Shown one piece after another: positions 50,014 to 58,292 of a DNA stretch of 64,000 nt. The DNA comes from Methylosinus sp. PW1 (GTDB lineage: Bacteria > Pseudomonadota > Alphaproteobacteria > Rhizobiales > Beijerinckiaceae), in the NCBI RefSeq assembly GCF_000745215.1, contig NZ_JQNK01000002.1, forward strand, positions 496,001 to 560,000, in the 5' to 3' direction. Both the position numbers and the translations under genes were made by a program. The first letter of the stretch is position 1. Each line of letters opens with the position of its first letter. The notes beneath the pieces are model-generated. The model was not told the DNA's origin. It was given only the letters and a program-made list of their open reading frames with translations, and did no database searches.

Positions 50014-50523
50014 ATGGCGCCGATGCCCGACACGAGATTTTCGATTTTGCGCGAGCTCTTCGCGCGCACCCAACGCGACCTGACGCGGCTGCTGACGCGG
50101 CGGGTCGGTCCCGATCACGCCCCGGACATCGTCCAGGAGGCGTTTCTGCGCGTCATGCATAGAGACATGACCGAGGAGATCGCCGATCCGCCCGCCTATC
50201 TGCGCCGCACCGCGGTCAATCTGGCGATGGATTTTTCGCGCCGGCGCAAGCTCGAGAGCAAGCTCTTCGTCGCCGATCCGGAAAGTTATGACGCGCCCTC
50301 GGACGAGCCCTCCGCCGACGAGGCTTTGGAAGCCGGCCGCCGCGCGCAGAACCTCACGGCGGCGATCGAGACGCTGCCGCCCAAATGTCGCGAGGTCTTC
50401 GTGCTGCGCATGCATCACGACGTCCCGCAGGACGAGATCGCGCGGCGGCTCGGCATTTCCCGCAATATGGTGGACCGGCATTTGCGCATCGCCATTAAGC
50501 GCTGCCGAAGCGCGGTGCAGTAG
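50014..50523 (+). CDS. ECF (FecI-like) RNA polymerase sigma factor
   Basis: A 169-residue extracytoplasmic-function sigma factor. Region 2 has APDIVQEAFLRVM and PPAYLRRTAVNLAMDFSRRR, region 4 has PPKCREVFVLRMHHDVPQDE and IARRLGISRNMVDRHLRIAI. It is typical of iron- and metal-type FecI sigma factors that direct expression of a TonB receptor. The FecR-like anti-sigma and the receptor follow. A second ATG three codons in is possible. Confidence 0.93.
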   Translation: MAPMPDTRFSILRELFARTQRDLTRLLTRRVGPDHAPDIVQEAFLRVMHRDMTEEIADPPAYLRRTAVNLAMDFSRRRKLESKLFVADPESYDAPSDEPSADEALEAGRRAQNLTAAIETLPPKCREVFVLRMHHDVPQDEIARRLGISRNMVDRHLRIAIKRCRSAVQ

Positions 50524-50596
50524 AAAAATTCCCGGGCGAGGCATCCGCGATTCCGGCCGTCGTTCGTCTGTATGTGTGAGGAGCGAGTTTCGATCT

Positions 50597-51532
50597 ATGG
50601 CCGCCCACGAATATCCCGCGCCGCAGGAGAGCGCCTCGCAGGACTCCGCCGTCGCCTGGTGGGTGCGGCGCGACGCCGGCGACATGTCGAGCGCCGAGAT
50701 CGCAGCCTTCGAGGCCTGGATCGCCGATCGGGCCAACGCCGCGGCCTTCGCCTATATTTGCGCGCTCTGCGGCGAGGTGAAAGCGCTGAAGCCGCGCCGT
50801 ATCGACGCGATGGCGGCGCGGCGGCGGCGACGCATGGCTTACGCCGTCGCGCTGGCCGCGACATTGGCCGCCGTGGCGAGCTTCGACACGCTGCGCCTGC
50901 TCTGGAGCGCCGATTTCCGCACCGCCGCCGGTGAGACGCGCATGGTCGCGCTCGCGGACGGCTCCAAGATCCAGCTCGGCGGAAAATCTGCCATCGCCGT
51001 CCATTACGCCGCCGGCGAGCGCGCGCTCACGCTGCTCGAAGGCGAAGCGTTTTTCGATGTCGCGCCGGACGCCGCGCGGCCCTTTGTCGTCACGGCGGCG
51101 GGCGGATCGGTGACGGCGCTCGGCACCTCTTTCGATATCGCGCTCGAGAATGACGGCGCCCGCGTGACGGTCGCCGAGCATAAGGTCGCTGTCGCAAGCC
51201 ATGGCGAGAAGACGATCGTCGAGGAAGGACGCCAATGCGACTTCGGCCCAGCGACGCCGACGAGCGCGCCCATCCCCGTCGCCGTGCCGGACGCCACCGC
51301 CTGGCGACGCGGCAAGCTCATCTTCGTCGATCGTCCGCTCGGCGAAGTCGTCGATATTCTCTCACGCTATCACCGCGGCTACATCATCGTGGCGAGCGAT
51401 TCCACGCGGCGGCTGCGCGTCACCGGCGTGTTCGACGCCGCCGATCCGATCGGCGCTTTGCGCGCGATCGAGGCTTCGCTCGCGCTCGATGCGATTCACA
51501 TCGGCGATTATCTCGTGGCGCTGCGCGGATGA
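50597..51532 (+). CDS. FecR-like anti-sigma/sigma regulator
   Basis: A 311-residue membrane regulator. An N-terminal cytoplasmic part (QDSAVAWWVRRDAGDMSSAE) binds the sigma factor, one membrane segment lies near residues 78-93 (MAYAVALAATLAAV), and the FecR domain follows (GETRMVALADGSKIQLGGKS, LLEGEAFFDVAPD, TALGTSF). A C-terminal DUF4974/STN-like part (LIFVDRPLGEVVDILSRYHR) is where the TonB receptor's N-terminal domain is sensed. The ATG at 50597 is used; the upstream frame overlaps the sigma gene. Confidence 0.93.
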   Translation: MAAHEYPAPQESASQDSAVAWWVRRDAGDMSSAEIAAFEAWIADRANAAAFAYICALCGEVKALKPRRIDAMAARRRRRMAYAVALAATLAAVASFDTLRLLWSADFRTAAGETRMVALADGSKIQLGGKSAIAVHYAAGERALTLLEGEAFFDVAPDAARPFVVTAAGGSVTALGTSFDIALENDGARVTVAEHKVAVASHGEKTIVEEGRQCDFGPATPTSAPIPVAVPDATAWRRGKLIFVDRPLGEVVDILSRYHRGYIIVASDSTRRLRVTGVFDAADPIGALRAIEASLALDAIHIGDYLVALRG

Positions 51533-51655
51533 GACAGAAAGCCGCACCATGCGCCCGCATTTTTTCGTCGCACGGACGTGCGTGTTCGCGCGCTCCATTC
51601 GTCAGAGTTCATAGAGGGACGTTTTCGTTCCCGATAAAAACTCGGAGAAGGGCGG

Positions 51656-54223
51656 ATGCAGCGGCGATTTTTTCGTCTCGAGAATAGAAACATGGGCGCG
51701 ACGGCCATAGCGACGGCGCTGAGCGCTCTCGTCTTCGGACAAGAGCCGGCCGTCGCGCATGTCGCAATGCCGGAGGCGGAGCTCGCCGCCGCAGTGCGCA
51801 GCTATGAGATTCCGGCGGGCTCCATCGCCGCCGCGCTCAATCGCCTCGCCGACGCCACCGGCGCGCAGCTCGTCTATAAATCGCGGCTGACGCGCGATCT
51901 GACGACACACGGCCTCACCGGCGCCTTCACGCTGGAAGACGCGCTCGATCGTCTGCTCGCCGGCACGGGCATAGGCTATCGCCTCACGCGCGACGGACGC
52001 AGCGTCGCCATCGTGCTCGCGCAGAACGAGACCACGCGCAATGACGCCGGAGCGGTTCCCTTGCCGCCGATCGACGTGGCGGCGGAGCGCGCGCGCGCGC
52101 TCCGCGCCGCAGCGCGCCACGCCGACGGCCCCTTCACGCCGATCGGCGCGACAGAGATCAGCGGCGAAGCGCTGGATACGCAGCGCGCCAACGCCAGCGA
52201 CACGGCGCAACTGCTCTATTCGGCGCCGGGCGTCGACCTCTACGAGGCGGGCGGCGTGTCGCGCCTGCCGACGCTGCGCGGCCTCGCCGACGATCGCATC
52301 AAGATTTTGCTCGGCGGCGTCGAGATCACCTCGGCCTGCGCCAATCACATGAATCCGCCGCTCTCTTATATCGATCCGAACAATGTCGGAAAGATCGAGG
52401 TGCTCTCCGGCGTGACGCCGGTGAGCAAGGGCGGCGATTCGATCGCAGGCACGATATCAGTGACGCCCAAGCCGCCGATCTTCGCCAATCCGCGCGTCGC
52501 CTCGGCGCCCGGCCTCGTTCCATCGGTCGCGCCCGGCGTTCTCGCCTCGGGATCGATCTCGGGCTTCTTCCGCAGCTCCAACAGCAGCTTCGGAGTCTCC
52601 GGCACGGCCAATGTCGCCACCGAGCATTTCAGCCTGCTCTACAATGGCGGCTACACGCGCGGCTCCGATTATCACGCCGGCGACAATGGACCGAAGGTCC
52701 TCTCCACCGGCTTCATCTCCGAAAATCATTCGGCGACTCTCGCCTATCAGAACGACGGACATCTCTTCACGCTGCGCGGCGGATACCAGAACATTCCCTA
52801 TCAGGGCTTCGTCAATCAGCGCATGGATATGATCTATAATCGCGGCTATTCGGTCGACGCCGGCTATGAGGGCGCGTTCGAATGGGGCAAGCTCGAGGCG
52901 CGCGCCTTCTGGCATCATACGGCGCATAAGATGGGCTTTCTCTACGACAAGCAGCCCGCCAACATGCCGATGGACGCTTCCGGCACGGACTATGGATATC
53001 TGGTCAAGGCGGATATTCCGCTCGACTCTTCCAATCTTCTGCGCATCGGCAACGAGTTCCACGGCTATCATCTGAACGACTGGTGGCCGCCGATCATCGG
53101 CAGCATGATGATGGGTCCGGGGACCTATTGGAACATCAATGGCGGCCAGCGCGACCGCATCGGCACATTCGCGGAATGGGAGGCGAAATGGTCGCCGCAA
53201 TGGACGACATCGCTCGGCGTGCGCAATGATATCGTATGGATGAGCACGGGCGACGCCAGCGCCTATGATCCGCGCAATCCCGTCCCCATGGGCATGATGG
53301 GTATGATGGGCATGGGCATGGGCATGGCCAATCCAGACGCGACGGCGGCGCGTTTCTTCAACGCCCGCAGCCATGCGCGCACCGACGTGAATTTCGACAT
53401 GACCGCGCTCGTCCGCTACCAGGCCGACGAGACGAGCACATATGAGCTCGGCTATTCGCGCAAGACACGCTCGCCCAATCTCTATGAGCGCTATGTGTTC
53501 GGCGTCGGCGGCATGGCGAGCAGCATGATCGGCTGGTTCGGCGACGCCAATGGCTATGTCGGCAATCTCGATCTGAAGCCCGAGGTCGCGCATACAGTGA
53601 GCTTCACGGCCGCTTGGCGCGATCCCGTCGCCCATGATTGGGAGGTGAAAGCGACGCCCTATTTCAGCTATGTCGAGAATTTCATCGACGCCGATCGCAT
53701 CGGCGGCTTCAGCGACAAGAATGGACGCTGGTTTCCCATTCTGCAGTTCCGCAATCACAAGGCCGAGCTCTATGGCTTCGATCTCTCCGGCCGCGGCAAG
53801 CTCTATGAGGCGCCCGATGTCGGCAGCTTCACGCTCTCCGGCGTCATCGGCTATGTCTATGGCGAGAATCTCGATCGCGGCGACGGGCTCTATCACATCA
53901 TGCCGCTCAACGCCCGCTTCGCTCTCGAGCACAAGCTCGGCGGCTGGAGCAGCGCCGTCGAGCTGCAGCTGGTCGACAGCAAGACGCATGTGAGCACAGC
54001 GCGCAACGAGCTGAAGACGCCCTCCTATGGCCTCGTCAATCTGCGCACCGCCTATGAATGGGACGCATTCCGCATCGATCTCGGCGTCACCAATATCGCC
54101 GACGTTCGCTACTATTCGCCGCTCGGCGGCTTCGACTACGCCGATTACAAGAAGACGAGCGTCTTCGGCGCCGTGCCGGGACAAGGCCGCTCCTATTATG
54201 CGGGGCTGACGGTGAAGTTCTGA
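51656..54223 (+). CDS. TonB-dependent receptor, copper (OprC) type
   Basis: An 855-residue outer-membrane receptor. An N-terminal STN domain (about residues 45-120) for FecR signalling is followed by a plug and a 22-strand type barrel ending VKF. The plug contains ACANHMNPPLSYIDP, giving CxxxM (Cys228, Met232), and the barrel has AHKM (His424, Met426), together the CxxxM-HxM copper site described for OprC. A Met-rich loop lies near residues 545-557. The ATG follows GGAGAAGG. Uptake of copper, or a copper complex, is likely. Confidence 0.9.
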   Translation: MQRRFFRLENRNMGATAIATALSALVFGQEPAVAHVAMPEAELAAAVRSYEIPAGSIAAALNRLADATGAQLVYKSRLTRDLTTHGLTGAFTLEDALDRLLAGTGIGYRLTRDGRSVAIVLAQNETTRNDAGAVPLPPIDVAAERARALRAAARHADGPFTPIGATEISGEALDTQRANASDTAQLLYSAPGVDLYEAGGVSRLPTLRGLADDRIKILLGGVEITSACANHMNPPLSYIDPNNVGKIEVLSGVTPVSKGGDSIAGTISVTPKPPIFANPRVASAPGLVPSVAPGVLASGSISGFFRSSNSSFGVSGTANVATEHFSLLYNGGYTRGSDYHAGDNGPKVLSTGFISENHSATLAYQNDGHLFTLRGGYQNIPYQGFVNQRMDMIYNRGYSVDAGYEGAFEWGKLEARAFWHHTAHKMGFLYDKQPANMPMDASGTDYGYLVKADIPLDSSNLLRIGNEFHGYHLNDWWPPIIGSMMMGPGTYWNINGGQRDRIGTFAEWEAKWSPQWTTSLGVRNDIVWMSTGDASAYDPRNPVPMGMMGMMGMGMGMANPDATAARFFNARSHARTDVNFDMTALVRYQADETSTYELGYSRKTRSPNLYERYVFGVGGMASSMIGWFGDANGYVGNLDLKPEVAHTVSFTAAWRDPVAHDWEVKATPYFSYVENFIDADRIGGFSDKNGRWFPILQFRNHKAELYGFDLSGRGKLYEAPDVGSFTLSGVIGYVYGENLDRGDGLYHIMPLNARFALEHKLGGWSSAVELQLVDSKTHVSTARNELKTPSYGLVNLRTAYEWDAFRIDLGVTNIADVRYYSPLGGFDYADYKKTSVFGAVPGQGRSYYAGLTVKF
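53288..53328 (+). repeat. Short GGCATG-type repeat encoding a Met/Gly-rich loop
   Basis: ATGGGCATGATGGG and GGCATGGGCATGGGCATG units encode MGMMGMMGMGMGM in a predicted barrel loop of the copper-type TonB receptor. Tandem hexamers of this kind can change length by slippage in frame. Confidence 0.7.
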
Positions 54224-54318
54224 GCTTCGCCTTTTGCGCGGCCGGGCGAGACATGCGATAGACGGGGCGAGAGGCGCGGGCAGCGCCTTTCGTTCCCGCC
54301 GCAGCAGGATCGCCCGAC

Positions 54319-55284
54319 ATGCCGCTCACCGAATCGCAGCTCATCGGAACGCCCGACAATCCCGTGCCGCCCAATGCGAAGGTCTACGCCATTCGCACGG
54401 CGGACGGACGCAGCCTGCGCGCGGCGAGCTTCGCGCCGCCGCGTGGGGCGATCGGCACAGTGGCGCTGTTTCAGGGCCGGGCCGAGTTCATCGAAAAATA
54501 TTTCGAGACGATCAATGATCTGCTCGCCCGCGACCTTCATGTGGTGACGCTGGATTGGCGCGGACAGGGCGGCTCGGAGCGCGACCTTTCCGATCCGCGC
54601 AAGGGCCATGTCGATGATTTCGCGCTCTATCAGCGCGATCTCGACGCCTTCATCACCGACGTCCTGGCGCTCGAATGCCCCTCCCCCTGGCATGCGCTGG
54701 CGCATTCCATGGGCGGCGCCATATTGCTCGATCGCGTCCATTCGGCGCGCTCGCCTTTCGATCGCGTCATCGTCGCCGCGCCAATGGTCGATTTCGAAGG
54801 GCTGCGCTTTCCGATCGGCGCGCGCGCCATCGCCGACACGCTCGACATGTTCGGGCTCGGCGCCATGTATGTGCCGGGCGGCGGACCGAAATCGCTGGAG
54901 GAGCTGCCCTTCGAGGGCAATCGTCTGACCTCCGATCCCGCGCGCTTCTCCCGCAACGCCGACATCGTGCGCGCCGCGCCGCATCTCGCCATAGGGGATC
55001 CAACGGTCGGCTGGGTCAACGCCGCCTTTCGGCTGATGAAGCAGTTCGCCGCGCCCGAATACGCCCGCGCCGTGCGCTCGCCGGTGATGGCCTTTCTCTG
55101 CGGGCGCGACCGCATCATTTCCTCCCGCGCGATCGAGCGATTCGCTCAGCGGCTGCCGGTCGCGAGCCTGATAGAGGTTCCCGGCGCGCGTCACGAATTG
55201 CTGATGGAGCGCGACGAATTGCGCGAGCAGTTCTGGGCGGCCTTCGACGCTTTCGTTCCCGGCGAGGCGGTGGACAGCGCCTGA
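54319..55284 (+). CDS. Alpha/beta hydrolase (lysophospholipase-like)
   Basis: A 321-residue serine hydrolase. The nucleophile elbow is AHSMGGAIL, the acid is in GRDRIISSRA and the histidine in PGARHELLMERDEL. The N-terminal segment ALFQGRAEFIEKYFETINDL is typical of lysophospholipase L2-like proteins, with DWRGQGGSERDL. It has no signal peptide. It is 95 bases after the TonB receptor gene; no functional link is evident. Confidence 0.9.
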   Translation: MPLTESQLIGTPDNPVPPNAKVYAIRTADGRSLRAASFAPPRGAIGTVALFQGRAEFIEKYFETINDLLARDLHVVTLDWRGQGGSERDLSDPRKGHVDDFALYQRDLDAFITDVLALECPSPWHALAHSMGGAILLDRVHSARSPFDRVIVAAPMVDFEGLRFPIGARAIADTLDMFGLGAMYVPGGGPKSLEELPFEGNRLTSDPARFSRNADIVRAAPHLAIGDPTVGWVNAAFRLMKQFAAPEYARAVRSPVMAFLCGRDRIISSRAIERFAQRLPVASLIEVPGARHELLMERDELREQFWAAFDAFVPGEAVDSA

Positions 55285-55294
55285 GCGCTTCCGA

Positions 55295-55744
55295 TCACTC
55301 GAAGGCGGTCTGAAAGCGCACGATCGCCCGCGCCACCGGCCGCGTCGGCAGATAGCAGAAGGAGTTGGTGGCGATCTTCGCCTCCTTGCAGTGCTCGTGC
55401 TCGGCGTTCCATTCATAGCCGAGCCGCTCCATGCAGGCGACGATATGATCGTGCAATACTCGGCTGTTCTTGTGCCGCTCCTCCGGGAGCTTGCTCTCGC
55501 CGTCGAGCTCGCAATCGGTGACGTCGATCTTCAGCCCGGCGAAATAGCGTCCGCTGCTGCTGCCGGTGACGAAGACGAATTCGGTGGCGACGATAAAGGC
55601 GAGACCGACGGCGAAAGCGACGCGCGCCTTGAACTTGCTGTCGAAATAATCGATGCCGATGAAGGACAGAGCGCCCAGCGCCAGCAATCCGCCGCCGAGC
55701 ATGAGCGTCAGCGGAGCCACGAAGGCGGCGATATCCTCATTCAT
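55295..55744 (-). CDS. Small membrane protein with four conserved cysteines (paralogue 1)
   Basis: A 149-residue protein with two hydrophobic helices at the N-terminus (about residues 8-30 and 42-62), then a soluble C-terminal part with Cys78, Cys104, Cys119 and Cys130. Characteristic words are DCELDGES, ACMERLGYEWNAEHEHC and NSFCYLP. It is paralogous to the next gene upstream. I do not recognise the family. The start is ATG at 55744. Confidence 0.78.
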   Translation of the reverse strand: MNEDIAAFVAPLTLMLGGGLLALGALSFIGIDYFDSKFKARVAFAVGLAFIVATEFVFVTGSSSGRYFAGLKIDVTDCELDGESKLPEERHKNSRVLHDHIVACMERLGYEWNAEHEHCKEAKIATNSFCYLPTRPVARAIVRFQTAFE

Positions 55745-55878
55745 CGGCACGTCTCCCGTCTGTTCCCGACGGGGCGCCGCCTTCCCCTCAGTCTCGAGGT
55801 CAAATGGAGCAAGCCCTCCAACCGGCAAGCGCCCCGCACGAGGCGAGCGGCGAGCTTAGACTCGCCGCCGCGGTCGGG

Positions 55879-56325
55879 CTATTCGAATCTCAGCTGAAAC
55901 GCGGTGATCGCGCGCTCGAAGCCGGTGGCCGGCAGATAGCAATAGGCATTGGTTGCGACCGGCGCATCCTTGCAATTGCGATGCGCGGGAGCCCATTCAT
56001 AGCCGGCCTCCTGCATGCAGCCGAGAATATGCTTGTGGATGACATTGACATCCACGCCGAGGCGCGCCTCTGGATGCGCCGACTCGCCCTCGAGCTCACA
56101 GGCGGAAGTCTGCACCTGCTGCGCCTTGAAGAAGGAGACGCTGCTGCCGGCGAGCACCACCTCGAGCGCGGCGAGAACGATTGAGCCCGCGACGAGCGCC
56201 GCGATCGCCTGGACGCGCGACTTCAGAAATTGAATCTCGATGAAGTAGAGCCCGCCGGCGGCGATCAGCGCGCATCCGATGACGAGAGCGAAAGGGGTGA
56301 CGAAAACCGAGAGATCCTGATTCAT
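55879..56325 (-). CDS. Small membrane protein with four conserved cysteines (paralogue 2)
   Basis: A 148-residue protein with the same layout as its neighbour: two N-terminal hydrophobic segments, then Cys76, Cys103, Cys118 and Cys129 in ACELEGES, GCMQEAGYEW, NCKDAPVATNAYCYLP. All four cysteines align with paralogue 1, as do GYEW and CYLP. The start is ATG at 56325. The pair arose by tandem duplication. The conserved cysteines suggest disulfides in the soluble part or metal binding. Confidence 0.8.
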   Translation of the reverse strand: MNQDLSVFVTPFALVIGCALIAAGGLYFIEIQFLKSRVQAIAALVAGSIVLAALEVVLAGSSVSFFKAQQVQTSACELEGESAHPEARLGVDVNVIHKHILGCMQEAGYEWAPAHRNCKDAPVATNAYCYLPATGFERAITAFQLRFE

Positions 56326-56467
56326 CTGCTTCCTCCTGCATTGCGAGCGCGCAAGCGCCCTTGTTCGATGATCTTCCGATCATCGGCATCGAGCAGGAGT
56401 CATCAGCCTCTTCGGCGGTTGTAGGGGGCACCCCATCCCCTGGCGCGCGGGCTATCGCCCTCGCGGC

Positions 56468-56493
56468 CTTATGTAGCTAATTCGATACATAAG
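56468..56493. promoter_or_regulatory. Palindromic operator-like site
   Basis: CTTATGTA and TACATAAG are perfect 8-base inverted repeats separated by 10 bases. The site lies 143 bases upstream of the second four-Cys gene and 80 bases beyond the 3' end of the frameshifted lipoprotein gene, both on the minus strand. Shape and AT content fit a dimeric regulator's operator. The regulator is unknown. Confidence 0.45.
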
Positions 56494-56572
56494 CCTGGTC
56501 GGGTCGTCAATGCGCCTGGATGAAAGTCTGGTGAAAGCCTCGGCGCCACTTATCGGCCCAGCAGACACCGCC

Positions 56573-57216
56573 TCACTTGATTTCGGCGAAGCCCAACGGC
56601 CTGGCGGCAGTCGGCGCGGCGGTCGGCTCGCCCCGCGTCGCGGCGGCGATCGTCACGCCCGATTCGGCGCCCGCCGCGGCGGCTATGGCCTCCGGCGTAT
56701 CGGAGAGAAAGGCGGCGAGCTCGTCGGCGCCCCGCGCCGCGACCGCGGCCAACGCGCGATCGTCGAGCAGCGTCCAGGGATCGCCGGCGCCGGTGACGGC
56801 CACTTCGTCGGTGAGGCGGCGGGCGCGTCGTCCATTGCGGTCGAAGACATCGAAGACATAGGCGAAGCGCGTCGCCCCTTCCGCGCTCGCATAGGCGGTG
56901 AGATAGCCGCGCAGGCGATAGGCGGCCGCCGGCTCCTCGGAAGCGGCGATGTCTCGGCTCTCCGTCGCGCGGGCGAAGGCCGGACGGAAGCGCGCCAGCG
57001 CATCCTCCGGCGCGCCTTCCAGGCTGATGAGCGCCACGGGCGCGCCATGGGGCTGACGCCGGGCCGCGGCGCCGGATGCTGCCGCTGGGCGAGCTGCTCG
57101 GCCCGCGGATGGCCGATCTCGACCGCCGTATCGACGCAGCCGGCGAGCATCAGCGCGCCGATCGCCGCGCAGAACGGCCCGAAAAAGCGAAGGGCGGAGC
57201 GTTTCAGATCGCGCAT
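56573..57216 (-). pseudogene. Frameshifted lipoprotein gene
   Basis: The first frame starts MRDLKRSALRFFGPFCAAIG and has a lipobox (MLAGC), then QLAQRQHPAPRPGVSP. The second frame continues APVALISLEGAPEDALARF and runs about 150 residues to the stop at 56573. The two join if one base is added to a run of four Cs (minus strand, plus coordinates 57049-57052), giving a lipoprotein of about 213 residues with a domain that resembles Rhizobiales exported proteins. Each frame alone is incomplete, so this is a frameshift, either real or a sequencing error. Confidence 0.65.
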
Positions 57217-57522
57217 CGTCTCCAGCACCCTCCGCCTCATGATGAAGAAAGTGCTAACAATGATCCGGGCGGCGGTCCAGCCCCCGCATTCCCCATACGC
57301 AATTCCCTGTGGGACAAGGCGCATCGCCTTTCGCGCCGCCTTTTCGCCTCACTGCCGCCACGGACCGCGTCGACGATCAAGCTCACGTTAACCTTACCGC
57401 GCTTTCGCGCGCCGCATCGAGGCGCGCAAAGCTTTCGTCAAGGTTGACGGAACCTTCGCTTAACCCCTGCGCAGATAGGACTGGCGACAGCAGAGACCCG
57501 TCGTCAGAGGAGCTTAGAGGAA
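57217..57522. other. Divergent intergenic region
   Basis: A 306-base gap between the frameshifted lipoprotein gene and pal. It should hold both promoters. A short perfect repeat AAGGTT-GACGG-AACCTT lies at 57440-57456. No gene is supported. Confidence 0.45.
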
Positions 57523-58035
57523 ATGGCATTGCTTTCCGCCGCGCGCGCCCTGCGCTTCGCCGTCGCCGTTCTGGCGGCCGTCTCGCTCGGCGCCTGCGCC
57601 AAAAACGCCGAGGACGAGAACGCAGCGCTCGCCGGCGGGGCCAATGGACGTGGCGGCTACGCCGCCCCCGGAAGCCCGCAGGATTTCGTCGTCAATGTCG
57701 GCGACCGCGTCTATTTCGAGACCGATTCGAGCGAGCTGACGCCCACCGCGCAGGCGACGCTCGACAAGCAGTCCGACTGGCTGCAGCGCTACGGCCGCTA
57801 TTCCTTCACCGTGGAGGGCCATGCGGACGAGCGCGGCACGCGCGAATATAATTTCGCGCTCGGCGCCCGCCGCGCCGAGGTGGTGAAGAACTACCTCGCC
57901 TCGCGCGGCCTCTCCGCCGGCCGCATCCGCACGATCAGCTATGGCAAGGAGCGTCCGGTCGCGGTCTGCGACGATATTTCCTGCTGGTCGCAGAACCGCC
58001 GCGCCGTCACCGTGCTGTCGGGCGGCAATTCTTGA
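57523..58035 (+). CDS. pal: Peptidoglycan-associated lipoprotein Pal
   Basis: A 170-residue outer-membrane lipoprotein. The lipobox is LGAC (SLGACAKNAEDE), followed by a short linker and an OmpA-like peptidoglycan-binding domain with VYFETDSSELTPTAQATL and VEGHADERGTREYNFALG. Pal works with the Tol proteins in outer-membrane constriction at division. No tolB lies beside it in this window, since the upstream neighbour is the frameshifted lipoprotein. Confidence 0.95.
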   Translation: MALLSAARALRFAVAVLAAVSLGACAKNAEDENAALAGGANGRGGYAAPGSPQDFVVNVGDRVYFETDSSELTPTAQATLDKQSDWLQRYGRYSFTVEGHADERGTREYNFALGARRAEVVKNYLASRGLSAGRIRTISYGKERPVAVCDDISCWSQNRRAVTVLSGGNS

Positions 58036-58123
58036 CCCGCAAAATGCGCCGAGGCCCCTCCCCGGCGCTTGCATCCTCGGCCGCGATGCGGCATTGAGAG
58101 CCCCGACGGCGCGCCGTCACCGC

Positions 58124-58200
58124 AGGAGTGTAGCTCAATCGGCTAGAGCACCGGTCTCCAAAACCGGGGGTTGGGGGTTCGAGTCCCTCCACTCCTGCCA
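58124..58200 (+). tRNA. tRNA-Trp (anticodon CCA)
   Basis: AGGAGTGTAGCTCAAT... folds into a standard cloverleaf. The acceptor AGGAGTG pairs with CACTCCT, the anticodon loop CTCCAAA gives CCA, the T arm has GGTTCGAGTCC, and 3' CCA is encoded. It lies between pal and the helical-repeat protein gene. Confidence 0.95.
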
Positions 58201-58292
58201 GCTCCTCCCAAAATTCAGCCCAACAAAGATCGCGCAGCCGGGCTTTCGGCGAAGCGCGATATCGATGTGCATTTCGTGATCGGGATGTTTCG

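Noticed and set aside
57440..57456. AAGGTT-GACGG-AACCTT repeat upstream of pal
   Set aside because: Arms of six bases are short and no T run or known operator match is present.
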